Part shown: piece by piece, positions 1 through 7,586 of the stretch
Position numbering within the stretch: position 1 is the first letter of the stretch
Layout of the letters: every line of letters begins with the position of its first letter
NCBI GenBank assembly: GCA_003481775.1
Contig: QULU01000046.1
Coordinates: forward strand, 1-30,663
Length of the DNA: 30,663 nt
Source of the DNA: Clostridiaceae bacterium OM02-2AC
GTDB lineage: Bacteria > Bacillota_I > Bacilli_A > Erysipelotrichales > Erysipelotrichaceae
Direction: 5' to 3'
Translations under genes and position numbers: made by a program
Notes under the pieces: generated by a model
Databases searched by the model: none
The model's input: the letters and a program-made list of their open reading frames with translations, nothing else
Told to the model about the DNA's origin: nothing

Positions 1-35
1 ATACGAAACATACTTACAGGAGGAAAAATACTATG

Positions 36-98
36 AACACATCTTTTGCTATATTCCCATTAATTGGGATAAAAATTTTATTTTATGTGTCTACTTGA
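36..98 (+). pseudogene. Possible remnant gene start, 20 codons
   Basis: A good ribosome binding site (AGGAGG) sits 8 bases before an ATG, but the frame stops after 20 codons. Just beyond, an open stretch at about 106-224 encodes residues resembling the first helix of a TetR-type regulator (DQIKDAALFII), which is only a suggestion. The whole block lies beside a clearly decayed flavodoxin gene, so I read it as the broken start of a neighbouring gene and not as a functional peptide. Confidence 0.25.
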
Positions 99-241
99 CA
101 GGGATCAGATCAAGGACGCGGCTCTTTTCATTATCAAACAAAGTGCAAAAAGTCTTGAACTGAATATGACAAAACAGCTGATGGGAAATCAGCTCATTTT
201 ATCTTTTTCAAACATTGTATCATAACATTCAGGCATATCAT

Positions 242-331
242 TTAATATGTTTTATCATCACTAAAATCATTTAATTCAGCCAGAACCCATTGTGGAACTT
301 CTTCTTCGCACCCGCATTTCTTGCATTTCAT
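242..331 (-). CDS. Possible 29-residue cysteine-rich peptide or zinc-ribbon fragment
   Basis: The minus strand encodes a 29-residue frame starting MKCKKCGCEEEVPQW, with a C-x-x-C-x-C cluster typical of the first knuckle of a zinc ribbon. There is an ATG and a stop, but no second cysteine pair and only a weak A-rich sequence upstream instead of a clear ribosome binding site. It may be the surviving N-terminus of a larger zinc-ribbon protein in this decayed region, or a small protein. It was found by reading the strand directly. Confidence 0.25.
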   Translation of the reverse strand: MKCKKCGCEEEVPQWVLAELNDFSDDKTY

Positions 332-351
332 AGATACACTTTTTCTTTATA

Positions 352-724
352 GTCGCTCATCCTGGTGGATATTGTGTGCAGAAGGATGATATGGAGAAGG
401 CGGATATCATCGTCTTTGGAACATTGGTGTACTTTTATAATATGAGTGCACACTGAAAACACTGATTGATTGCACCTGTCCTCGCTATATGTCATTAGGC
501 AATGAAGATTATATCATCATGACGGCACCAGATGAGGTTTGTACACAGATGCAGCATGTGCTGGAAAGTTTCCGTGGATTATTTGACTGTCATGATGGTA
601 TGCGCTGCAGGTGTTATTTATGGCCTGGGGGACATATGAGATGGGGAATATCGATACATGCGTAGCTATGAAGAAAGCCTTTGAAGCAGGAAAACATTAT
701 AGAGGTTATAGAAGTGATATATGA
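352..724 (+). pseudogene. Flavodoxin / NAD(P)H-dependent FMN reductase pseudogene
   Basis: Three overlapping frames together read as one flavodoxin-fold protein. From 361 the frame gives GGYCVQKDDMEKADIIVFGT, then VYFYNMSA. A base is missing near 455, after which the next frame continues as LKTLIDCTCPRYMSLGNEDYI and on to about 597. Further shifts near 600-640 are needed to reach AGVIYGLG and then TYEMGNIDTC and the C-terminus at 724. The segments match the middle and end of the iron-sulfur flavoprotein/FMN reductase family (flavin-binding loop, CVxKDDM motif). The N-terminal flavin-binding segment is missing, and the usual spacing between KDDME and ADIIVFG is shortened. With several frameshifts and no start it cannot be expressed as one protein. 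Confidence 0.7.
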
Positions 725-777
725 AATCATAACATGTATCACTTTTCTTAGTACCAATATTTACCTCATTTGCGAAC

Positions 778-819
778 ACGTTATAACGTATTGACGGAAT
801 TTTCTATTTATTTTGTATT
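778..819 (+). promoter_or_regulatory. Distal GntR operator palindrome and weak promoter
   Basis: ACGTTATAACGT at 778-789 is a perfect 12-bp palindrome containing the GTTATAAC core that recurs twice in the proximal promoter. It directly abuts a possible -35 (TTGACG, 791-796), followed 17 bp later by a poor -10 (TGTATT, 814-819). GTTATAAC fits the GT-N-AC type of site used by GntR-family regulators. Binding by the adjacent regulator is inference. Confidence 0.45.
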
Positions 820-884
820 TTTGGGGTTCATATGCTCATTTCAGACTGTATATAAATAAATTTTAAAATATTTTATATCATCTG

Positions 885-925
885 TCGACAGCTATGGTTA
901 TAACGTGGTATACTCAGGTTATAAC
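885..925 (+). promoter_or_regulatory. PTS operon promoter with two GTTATAAC operators
   Basis: A -35 (TCGACA, 885-890) and an extended -10 (TGG then TATACT, 906-914) are 18 bp apart. One GTTATAAC (897-904) lies in the spacer and a second (918-925) covers the expected transcription start. The copies are 21 bp apart, two helical turns, so they would lie on the same DNA face. This is the arrangement of a repressor site. Transcription from here begins downstream of the ATG at 894, supporting 942 as the regulator's start. Confidence 0.6.
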
Positions 926-941
926 AAGTGGGGTGTTAACC

Positions 942-1706
942 ATGGGAAAAAAGTTCAGTCTGGACAGAGATTCAAAAGCGCCGATCCATCAGCAGCTCTA
1001 TCGCTTCATCAAAGAGTGTATTGACGATGGAACATTCAAAGAAAGGGAGGCGATTCCATCCGAAAAAGATATGCAGGAACTCTTCGATGTCAGCCGGATT
1101 ACGGTAAGAAGAGCCATATCAGACCTGGAACATGATGGGTATCTGCGTAAAATACGCGGTAAAGGTACCTTTGTAGAACGTATCAAGAAGGAGAAACCCT
1201 TGTCTTCTTTCACGAGTTTCAGTGGAGATGCAAAGGTGAAAGGTGACAAACCGGGTTCTATTATTCTTGCGTGTCGTAAAATGGAAGCAAGTGTTAAAGT
1301 AGCGGACAGGCTGCAGATTGAGCCAGGTGAGAGTATCACCTATCTTAAACGTCTGCGTCTGTTGAATGGTAAGATTATCGCTCTGCATGAATCCCATATC
1401 AGTTCAAGAATTGGTATTGAGATATGCGAGGATGATTTTGATACAACGACGTCTTTGTATGAATATTTGGAAGAGAATGGCATATCTCTGGGAAGTGCTG
1501 ATGAGACATTGGAAGTGAAGATGGCCAGTTTTGAACTGCGCAGGGATTTGTTTTTGGAAGAAACACAGCCGCTGGTATACAAAGAGCGCGTCACCTACGA
1601 CAGTGAAGGACATCCGGTTGAGTTCTCACAAAACTCGTATATAGCGGAAACTTACAAATATTACGTACATATCGTCAATGTGAAAGATGGAGGTAATCGT
1701 TCGTGA
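942..1706 (+). CDS. GntR/HutC-family transcriptional regulator
   Basis: A 254-residue regulator with an N-terminal winged helix (about residues 5-75; IPSEKDMQELFDVSRITVRRA is the recognition region, followed by GYLRKIRGKGTFV) and a C-terminal UTRA ligand-binding domain (about 95-245). Such proteins usually repress a sugar or amino-sugar operon and release DNA on binding a phosphorylated intermediate. I chose the ATG at 942 because an upstream ATG at 894 lies within the promoter, MGKKFSLDRD fits the family N-terminus, and a GTGGGG-type ribosome site precedes it. It is the first gene of the PTS/amidohydrolase operon and its stop overlaps the next start (GTGA). The GTTATAAC repeats upstream make autoregulation likely. 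Confidence 0.9.
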   Translation: MGKKFSLDRDSKAPIHQQLYRFIKECIDDGTFKEREAIPSEKDMQELFDVSRITVRRAISDLEHDGYLRKIRGKGTFVERIKKEKPLSSFTSFSGDAKVKGDKPGSIILACRKMEASVKVADRLQIEPGESITYLKRLRLLNGKIIALHESHISSRIGIEICEDDFDTTTSLYEYLEENGISLGSADETLEVKMASFELRRDLFLEETQPLVYKERVTYDSEGHPVEFSQNSYIAETYKYYVHIVNVKDGGNRS

Positions 1707-2431
1707 AACGATATGATTTTCACTCCCATTTGGGAAAGACAAGATCAGGGGATGCCAACAGTGCTGCACAGCTCGTAGAGGATTTGAAGGCATTCGGAAT
1801 CAGCAAGGTCGGTATCTGTTCCTTATCTGGCAATGGAATGCGCGCACAGAATGATTTGGTCTATGAGGCCATGTGTGAATTTCCCGAAGTGATTGAAGGA
1901 TATGCAGATATTGATCCCAAAGCACCTGATGCAATAGATGAAGTACATCGGACATTAGGTGAATGCCATATGAATGGTGTCAAATTCATGCCATGGAAAC
2001 ATGGTTATGCAGCCGAAAACTGCCCAAGCCTTGGTGGTGTGCTGGATGCCATTGGTGAATATGGTGTTCATGTACAAATACATGGAGGGGCAAGCCCGCT
2101 GTGTACGCCGTTTGTATGGATTGAACATGCGAAGAAACGCCCGCATATGAAATTTGTGTTCACTCATATTTGTGGCCGTGAATTTGGACACGCATGTATT
2201 GAAGCAATCAAGAACCTGGATAATTTCTGGGTGGAAACAAGCGCCAATATGGAAGCAGATATCCTGCAGGAAGCCGTAGATGTATTAGGTTCAAAGCGGA
2301 TACTGTTCGGTACGGACTGGCCATATAAACCAACAAATATCGAAATACAGAAGCTGTATCATCTGGGACTTGATGAGGATGAGCTTGAAGATGTCTTCTG
2401 GCGTAATGCGCAGTTTCTATGGGAGCGATAA
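1703..2431 (+). CDS. ACMSD-like metal-dependent amidohydrolase (amidohydrolase_2 family)
   Basis: A 242-residue TIM-barrel hydrolase or decarboxylase of the amidohydrolase_2 type. All expected metal and catalytic positions are visible: the HxH pair near the N-terminus (DFHSH, H7 and H9), the strand-5 histidine in VQIHGG, the strand-6 histidine in FTHICG, and the C-terminal aspartate in FGTDWP (D205). At 242 residues it is shorter than the 280-330 common for the family. The GTG start at 1703 overlaps the regulator's stop and has GGAGG about 10 bases upstream. Family members hydrolyse or decarboxylate cyclic or aromatic acids and lactones; the substrate here is unknown. A paralogue with altered catalytic residues lies four genes downstream. 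Confidence 0.8.
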   Translation: MKRYDFHSHLGKTRSGDANSAAQLVEDLKAFGISKVGICSLSGNGMRAQNDLVYEAMCEFPEVIEGYADIDPKAPDAIDEVHRTLGECHMNGVKFMPWKHGYAAENCPSLGGVLDAIGEYGVHVQIHGGASPLCTPFVWIEHAKKRPHMKFVFTHICGREFGHACIEAIKNLDNFWVETSANMEADILQEAVDVLGSKRILFGTDWPYKPTNIEIQKLYHLGLDEDELEDVFWRNAQFLWER

Positions 2432-2452
2432 CGAAACAGGAGGAAGTATGTT

Positions 2453-2944
2453 ATGTCAGTTACAACTATGAGAATTGATGATCGTCTGATTCATGGACAG
2501 ATCGTAACACGATGGATTGCGGATGCACAGGCAGACACGATTCTGATTGCCGATGATATGGCAGCAGGTGATGCAACACAGCAGATGCTTCTGAAACTTG
2601 TGGCACCTGCCAATATCAATCTGCTAATCAAAACGATAAATGAAGCAGCACAGCTGCTGGCATCGAGTGAACTGGATGATAAAAAAGTTCTGCTGATGCT
2701 GCGTAACCCTGCAACAGCGTTGGCACTATGCAATTTGGGATTTCATATTGATACCATCAATGTGGGAAATATCAGCAATGCACGTTCAGAAACAGGAAGA
2801 AAGAAGCTGTTGAGTTTCATCTTTGTGGAAGCACAGGATGTGGAATGTCTGAAAGCACTGGCAGCCAAAGGTATCCATCTGGATATTCGTGCCGTACCAA
2901 ATGACAAGAGCATTGATGCAATGGAACTGCTGAAAAAGTATTAA
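2453..2944 (+). CDS. PTS mannose/fructose/sorbose-family EIIB
   Basis: A 163-residue cytoplasmic EIIB of the mannose (EII-Man) family. It passes the phosphoryl group from EIIA to the incoming sugar. The signature MRIDDRLIHGQI is at the N-terminus and H15 is the phosphorylated histidine. Length is normal. An AGGAGG site lies 7 bases before the ATG. EIIC, EIID and, four genes further on, EIIA complete the complex, so a whole permease is encoded in one operon. Confidence 0.92.
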   Translation: MSVTTMRIDDRLIHGQIVTRWIADAQADTILIADDMAAGDATQQMLLKLVAPANINLLIKTINEAAQLLASSELDDKKVLLMLRNPATALALCNLGFHIDTINVGNISNARSETGRKKLLSFIFVEAQDVECLKALAAKGIHLDIRAVPNDKSIDAMELLKKY

Positions 2945-2985
2945 CAACATACACAGAACATAACAGTGAAGAAAGGGATAAAAAA

Positions 2986-3729
2986 ATGGAAAATCTATTA
3001 TTGAAAGCAATTATGGTCAGTATCTTCATGTGGATAACATTCTTTGATAAATATGTCACACAGTTTTTCACATACCGTCCTATCGTGGTAGGACCGATTG
3101 TCGGGGCAATCATGGGAGATATCAATATCGGGCTGCAGGTCGGCTGTACAATTGAGCTGATGTTTCTGGGGCAGGTATTTGTTGGTACGGCGCTGCCTCC
3201 AGAAGAGACCTTCTCAACTGGTATTGCTGCCGCATTCGCATGTATATCCGGTAATCAGCAGCTTGCACTTGCGACGGCATTACCATTAGCGATACTTGGT
3301 CAGATGGGTATGTATTTCCGTAACATGGCATTGTGTGTATGGACACAGCATCGCATGGAAGCTGCTGTTGAGCGTGGAAGTAAAATTGGTATCATCATGA
3401 ATACACAGGTGTGGCCGAATATCTTCAATCTAATTTTGTTTGTCATTCCGACTTTCATGGCAATCTACTTTGGGGCTGATGCTGTACAGGCAATCATTGA
3501 TGCTGTACCAAAGGTGATTATTGATGGTCTTGCTGTTGGTGGTGGTATGATCGGTGCTGTTGGACTGGCATTATTGTTACAATCCATCAATGTAAAAGGA
3601 ATTTGGTATTATTTCATCATAGGATTCTTTTTCTCAAGTTTTTTGAAAATTGGAAACATCGGAATCACACTGGTTGCAGTTGTCTGTGTCGCTATGGCGT
3701 ACTACAATGACAATAAGCAGGAAGCATAA
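2986..3729 (+). CDS. PTS mannose/fructose/sorbose-family EIIC
   Basis: A 247-residue membrane protein forming part of the sugar channel. Hydrophobic segments run from near the N-terminus (KAIMVSIFMWITFFDKY) to the C-terminus (IGITLVAVVCVAMAYY), and the family-typical stretch RPIVVGPIVGAIMGDINIG is present near residue 30, followed by QVGCTIELMFLG. Slightly shorter than the usual 255-270. A GAAAGGGAT ribosome site precedes the ATG. It sits between EIIB and EIID as in other mannose-type operons. Confidence 0.92.
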   Translation: MENLLLKAIMVSIFMWITFFDKYVTQFFTYRPIVVGPIVGAIMGDINIGLQVGCTIELMFLGQVFVGTALPPEETFSTGIAAAFACISGNQQLALATALPLAILGQMGMYFRNMALCVWTQHRMEAAVERGSKIGIIMNTQVWPNIFNLILFVIPTFMAIYFGADAVQAIIDAVPKVIIDGLAVGGGMIGAVGLALLLQSINVKGIWYYFIIGFFFSSFLKIGNIGITLVAVVCVAMAYYNDNKQEA

Positions 3730-3741
3730 GGAAAGGGGTAT

Positions 3742-4578
3742 ATGGACATGGCTGAAATTAATACAAAACTTACAAAAAAAGATTTATGGAAACTGTTCTT
3801 CTATTCTGAAGGATTTGTTACCGGCTTCAACTATGAAAAACAGGAAGCCCCTGGATTCGTCTTCTCCATGATTCCGGTGCTGGAAAAAGTATACAGCGAT
3901 CCAGAAGAGAAAAAAGACGCGTATCGTAGACATACAGAACTGTTCCTTACAGAAGCGCGTCTTTCTCACTTCGTCATTGGTTTAACAGCCGCAATGGAAG
4001 AACGCAATGCCAATGAACATGACTTTGATCCTGTCAGTATCGGTGCCATTAAATCAGCACTTATGGGACCTCTCGCTGGCATTGGTGATTCCCTGTATCA
4101 TGGAACACTGCGTCCGATCATGGCAGGTTTGGCTATCTCCATGGTTATCGCCAGCAATTATACAAGTGTTCTAGGGCCTGTTATCTTTGTTGCTGTTATG
4201 GCAATCGTAGGTCAGGTAATACGTTACATCGGTATTTTCAAAGGCTATGAAAAAGGAGTCGCATTTGTAGGTGCCATGCAGAGCAGTGGTATGATTTCCA
4301 AGATGACACGTTATGCAGGTATTGCTGCTTATGTTGTCATTGGTGGCTTCGTAAGTAACTTTGTTTCTATGTCAATTCCATGGTCTTATATGGCTGGTGA
4401 GACAGAGGTAAGTATTCAGACGACACTGGATAGAATGGTTCCAGGTCTTCTGCCTGTATTATATACATTGCTGATGCTATGGCTGATGAAGAAAAAGAAA
4501 GCCAATCCAATTCTGCTGATGCTGTTGACCATGGCAGTTGGTGTCATCGGTTATGCATGCGGTATCCTGGCTTCATAA
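3742..4578 (+). CDS. PTS mannose/fructose/sorbose-family EIID
   Basis: A 278-residue EIID, the second membrane subunit of the channel. The N-terminus carries TKKDLWKLFFYSEGF, typical of EIID, followed by a soluble region with FVIGLTAAMEERNAN and the conserved IKSALMGPLAGIGDS near residue 100. Several C-terminal transmembrane segments follow. The start at 3742 follows AAGGAAAGGGG; a second in-frame ATG lies two codons on. Only 12 bases separate it from EIIC. Confidence 0.92.
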   Translation: MDMAEINTKLTKKDLWKLFFYSEGFVTGFNYEKQEAPGFVFSMIPVLEKVYSDPEEKKDAYRRHTELFLTEARLSHFVIGLTAAMEERNANEHDFDPVSIGAIKSALMGPLAGIGDSLYHGTLRPIMAGLAISMVIASNYTSVLGPVIFVAVMAIVGQVIRYIGIFKGYEKGVAFVGAMQSSGMISKMTRYAGIAAYVVIGGFVSNFVSMSIPWSYMAGETEVSIQTTLDRMVPGLLPVLYTLLMLWLMKKKKANPILLMLLTMAVGVIGYACGILAS

Positions 4579-4588
4579 GGTATTCGAT

Positions 4589-5314
4589 ATGATAATCGAT
4601 TATCACGCACATCTGAAATGGAACCGTGACAGCGATACTTATGATGTCGAAAGCTGTCTCCATGATATGGATGAAAATAAAATTGATATGAGAATGATAT
4701 CTGCCCTTGAAGGGTATGATATCGTTCATCAGAATAATGTGGTTGCTGAAGCAATAAAACAGCATCCTGATAAACTGATCGGCTGTGCAGTTTTGAATCC
4801 GAAGGAACGTGATGTGATGAAAGAACTGCATCGGGTGATTGATATGGGTGTGTTTTCCGCGATAGAGCTAGACTCTAATGAACACTGTTACTTTCCGGAA
4901 ATTGCACCTCATATGGAAGAAATTATGACAGTCTGTGAAGAAAAAGGTATCATTGTCAACGTGTTTACGGGATGGGGTTGTCGCACCATGCCGGCACAGT
5001 GGGCATTCTATGCGGATCGTCATCCAGATCTTGTTATGGTTCTTCTGCATATGGGGACCACGGACTTTGGATATGGATGTGTGGAACTGGTAAAGAATCG
5101 CAAAAATCTGTTTGTTGAGACATCCTGCATGTATGAATTTCCTATTCTGCGCAAAGCATTTGCCAACATACCACAGGACAAGTTTTTGTTCGGCACCCAT
5201 TATCCACATAAATTCAGCGATTGTTCCATTCACACATTTGATCTTCTGAAAATGGAATCATCGCTTTCAGAAGCGTTATATAACAAAAACGCACAGCGTC
5301 TTCTTCACTTATAG
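4589..5314 (+). CDS. Divergent amidohydrolase_2-family protein with altered active site
   Basis: A 241-residue paralogue of the amidohydrolase at 1703-2431. It keeps the N-terminal HxH (DYHAH, H6 and H8), a mid-protein histidine (LLHMGTTDFG) and the strand layout. Two positions differ: the strand-5 site that reads VQIHGG in its paralogue is VNVFTGW here (F126), and the C-terminal FGTD catalytic aspartate is FGTHYP (H204). The aspartate normally activates water and binds metal, so classic hydrolysis is doubtful; it may have a different mechanism, partner with the active paralogue, or bind substrate. The ATG at 4589 is 10 bases after the EIID stop and starts right before the first strand, as in the paralogue. 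Confidence 0.72.
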   Translation: MIIDYHAHLKWNRDSDTYDVESCLHDMDENKIDMRMISALEGYDIVHQNNVVAEAIKQHPDKLIGCAVLNPKERDVMKELHRVIDMGVFSAIELDSNEHCYFPEIAPHMEEIMTVCEEKGIIVNVFTGWGCRTMPAQWAFYADRHPDLVMVLLHMGTTDFGYGCVELVKNRKNLFVETSCMYEFPILRKAFANIPQDKFLFGTHYPHKFSDCSIHTFDLLKMESSLSEALYNKNAQRLLHL

Positions 5315-5338
5315 GACGTGTAAGCAAGGAGGATATAT

Positions 5339-6301
5339 ATGTATAGCAAAGAAGAAATGAGGGAACTGCTGCCTTCTGCTGCGGTATCAAAATTTGATGA
5401 TATCGTATACAGTCGTGTGCTCGGCGCTAATGCCCATACCCGCCTGATTCAGAAGATCCTTCTGGATATTGCGGATCAGGATCTGGACAGTGAGGAAATG
5501 CTGACTCTTTTAGGGAAGTGTGCACAGTTCTTTAAGGATACCAGAGGGCAGAACAGTCGTGCCATTTACAATGCCATTATGATATTTACACGAGGATATG
5601 AACATCTTCATGGTCATGATGTAGAAGAAATACGACAGATTGTCAAAGAACAGATTACAGCGTATGATAAACAGGCAAAAAAGGATACAGAAACATTAGT
5701 ATCTTATGGTGTACATCTTTGTGAAAATATGGAATCTATTATGATATTCGATTATTCAAGTACTGTAGATGCTTTTGTATCCGCACTGCCTTCTGGGCGT
5801 CACATTTATATCTGTGAAAGCAGGGCACTTGATGGCGGACGTCCGTTTGTGAAAAATGCACTTGCAAGTGGTCACCATGTCCACTTCATTCCAGATACAA
5901 CAATGCTGTCTGCCATGAAAAAATGTCAGGCTGTCTTCATAGGAGCAGAAACGATCTATCCGGATGGTACGGTATTCAACACGATCGGTTCTGATATCGT
6001 TGCGATGCTTTGCGTCACCATACATAAACCACTCTATGTGTTGACTCCGCTGATCAAGCTTGATATGCGTCCGCTGGAAGGTTATGTACGCTGCTCTGCC
6101 ATGCCATTTGACTATGGTGAACGACTTGCATCTCATTGGGATGAGGATGTCCGCTCAAATGTAGATTTCAGCGGATTCAAACTTTTGGAAATTGAAGCTG
6201 AAATGATTCGTGGCTATATAACTGAAAAAGGCATATTGCCTCCTTCTGGACTGTATGTGGAAGCCAGGGCGTATGCAAAAGAACTGGAGGAACGTCAATG
6301 A
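5339..6301 (+). CDS. eIF2B / sugar-phosphate aldose-ketose isomerase family protein
   Basis: A 320-residue member of the family that includes methylthioribose-1-phosphate isomerase (MtnA), archaeal ribose-1,5-bisphosphate isomerase and eIF2B subunits. An N-terminal helical region (about 1-125) precedes a Rossmann-like domain with IMIFDYSSTVDAFV (135-147), YICESRALDGGRP (157-169), and VFIGAETIYPDGTVFNTIG (199-217). In characterised isomerases the first motif has a catalytic cysteine and the GAE motif is GAD; here they are tyrosine/serine and glutamate. Binding of a sugar 1-phosphate is plausible but isomerase activity is uncertain. AAGGAGG precedes the ATG. The stop overlaps the next gene's start (ATGA). 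Confidence 0.68.
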   Translation: MYSKEEMRELLPSAAVSKFDDIVYSRVLGANAHTRLIQKILLDIADQDLDSEEMLTLLGKCAQFFKDTRGQNSRAIYNAIMIFTRGYEHLHGHDVEEIRQIVKEQITAYDKQAKKDTETLVSYGVHLCENMESIMIFDYSSTVDAFVSALPSGRHIYICESRALDGGRPFVKNALASGHHVHFIPDTTMLSAMKKCQAVFIGAETIYPDGTVFNTIGSDIVAMLCVTIHKPLYVLTPLIKLDMRPLEGYVRCSAMPFDYGERLASHWDEDVRSNVDFSGFKLLEIEAEMIRGYITEKGILPPSGLYVEARAYAKELEERQ

Positions 6302-7107
6302 GTATAAAAAAAACAGATTTTCCATTAGCCCTTTGTATGATTCAGCCGGAACCATGCCCTGGAAGTTATCGCAATACTGGTATGTCTTTTCAGGAAGTTA
6401 TGGATATTAGTATCAAGGAAGTGGAAATGATACAGAACACCGGTTTTGACGGCTATATCATACAGAATCGTAATGATGCACCTGTAAGGCAGATAGCATC
6501 CCCCGAAACGATTGCCTATATGAGTGTGCTTTCTTATGAACTAAAACGCCGCTTTCCCAACATGATTCAGGGAATTCTGATTGATTGGGATGGTGTAGCA
6601 TCACTTGCTGTTGCAGATGCGGTACAGGCAGATTTCATACGGATAGAACATACTTATACTGGTATGGAAGTAGGATATGCAGGATTGATGCATGCACAGT
6701 GTGTGGATGTATGCATGATGCGCAAACGTCTTGGATCTCGTATTCCTGTATATGCAGATGTACAGGAAATACATTATGAACAGATTGGTGGAAAGAAGAT
6801 TGTCGATGCTGCATGGGACAGTGTACAGAATGCCTTTGCGGATGGACTGTTCATCGGTGGGCGCACGACAGAGGAGAGCATGCAGATCTATCATGATGTG
6901 CGCAAACGTCTTGGTGATGATGTACCGCTGTTTCTCAGTGCTGGATCCAATGGTGATAACATCAGAGAAATACTGACCTGTTATGATGGTGTGAGCGTAG
7001 GGACATGGGTCAAGAATGGAAATATGAAAAATCCGATTGATCCTGAAAAAGCACGCATCTTCATGGACGGCGTAAAAGAAGCACGCAGACTGCGTAATAA
7101 CAGATAA
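6298..7107 (+). CDS. BtpA/SgcQ-family TIM-barrel protein
   Basis: A 269-residue cytoplasmic protein of the BtpA family. The features seen are an N-terminal LALCMIQPEPCPGS, the GFDGYIIQNRNDAP segment near residue 55, and alternating strands and helices to a C-terminal VSVGTWVKNG. BtpA was named for a photosystem I stability factor, but homologues such as E. coli SgcQ occur in PTS operons, as here, and are thought to act on sugar phosphates or glycosides; none of that identifies the reaction. The ATG overlaps the preceding stop by four bases, indicating translational coupling. Confidence 0.75.
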   Translation: MSIKKTDFPLALCMIQPEPCPGSYRNTGMSFQEVMDISIKEVEMIQNTGFDGYIIQNRNDAPVRQIASPETIAYMSVLSYELKRRFPNMIQGILIDWDGVASLAVADAVQADFIRIEHTYTGMEVGYAGLMHAQCVDVCMMRKRLGSRIPVYADVQEIHYEQIGGKKIVDAAWDSVQNAFADGLFIGGRTTEESMQIYHDVRKRLGDDVPLFLSAGSNGDNIREILTCYDGVSVGTWVKNGNMKNPIDPEKARIFMDGVKEARRLRNNR

Positions 7108-7128
7108 AAAGATGTATTCCCTTTTTAT
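7104..7128 (+). other. AT-rich intercistronic hairpin
   Basis: ATAAAAAG (7104-7111) pairs with CTTTTTAT (7121-7128) around a 9-base loop, immediately at the BtpA-like stop codon. It could lower read-through or set mRNA stability between this gene and EIIA. The stem has a single G-C pair, so it is weak. Confidence 0.3.
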
Positions 7129-7174
7129 CTTCCATAAGAAAGGATAAGACATATTGCATGTGTCAGGTAACAAT

Positions 7175-7585
7175 ATGAATATGGAAATTATTATCATGGG
7201 ACATGGTCACTTTGCTAGTGGGTTGTACAGTACGCTGGAACTGATTGGCGGTGAACAAGAACATGTGGCATGGATCGATTTTACAGAAGATAAAGATATG
7301 GATGGACTGCTGGAAGAACTCAAAGAGACAGCTGACAAGATGAGTGAATGTGATAATGTGCTGATTGCGTGTGATTTAGATGGTGGTACGCCTTATAAGA
7401 CCGCACTGTTATATAGTATGCAACATCAAGATGTAGAAATCGTCTCTGGTATCAGTTTTCCATTTCTGCTGGAACTCTCTCTGACAAGAGATATTGTGGA
7501 TGATATGGATACATTACTGGAAACGACCATGAACAGTGCTAGAACTGCCATGAAGCGATTTGATCTTTCACAGATGGGCATGTGA
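7175..7585 (+). CDS. PTS mannose-family EIIA
   Basis: A 136-residue cytoplasmic EIIA of the mannose family, the first sugar-specific phosphocarrier. The phosphorylated histidine lies at the end of the first strand (EIIIMGHGHFASGL, H10), and LIACDLDGGTPYKTA in the middle is the family's second conserved motif. The start is uncertain. ATG 7175 gives the usual N-terminus but has only a weak AGG upstream; a TTG at 7154 has a better-placed AAAGGA and would add seven residues. Its position far from EIIB/EIIC/EIID but in the same operon is common in mannose-type systems. Confidence 0.88.
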   Translation: MNMEIIIMGHGHFASGLYSTLELIGGEQEHVAWIDFTEDKDMDGLLEELKETADKMSECDNVLIACDLDGGTPYKTALLYSMQHQDVEIVSGISFPFLLELSLTRDIVDDMDTLLETTMNSARTAMKRFDLSQMGM

Positions 7586-7586
7586 T

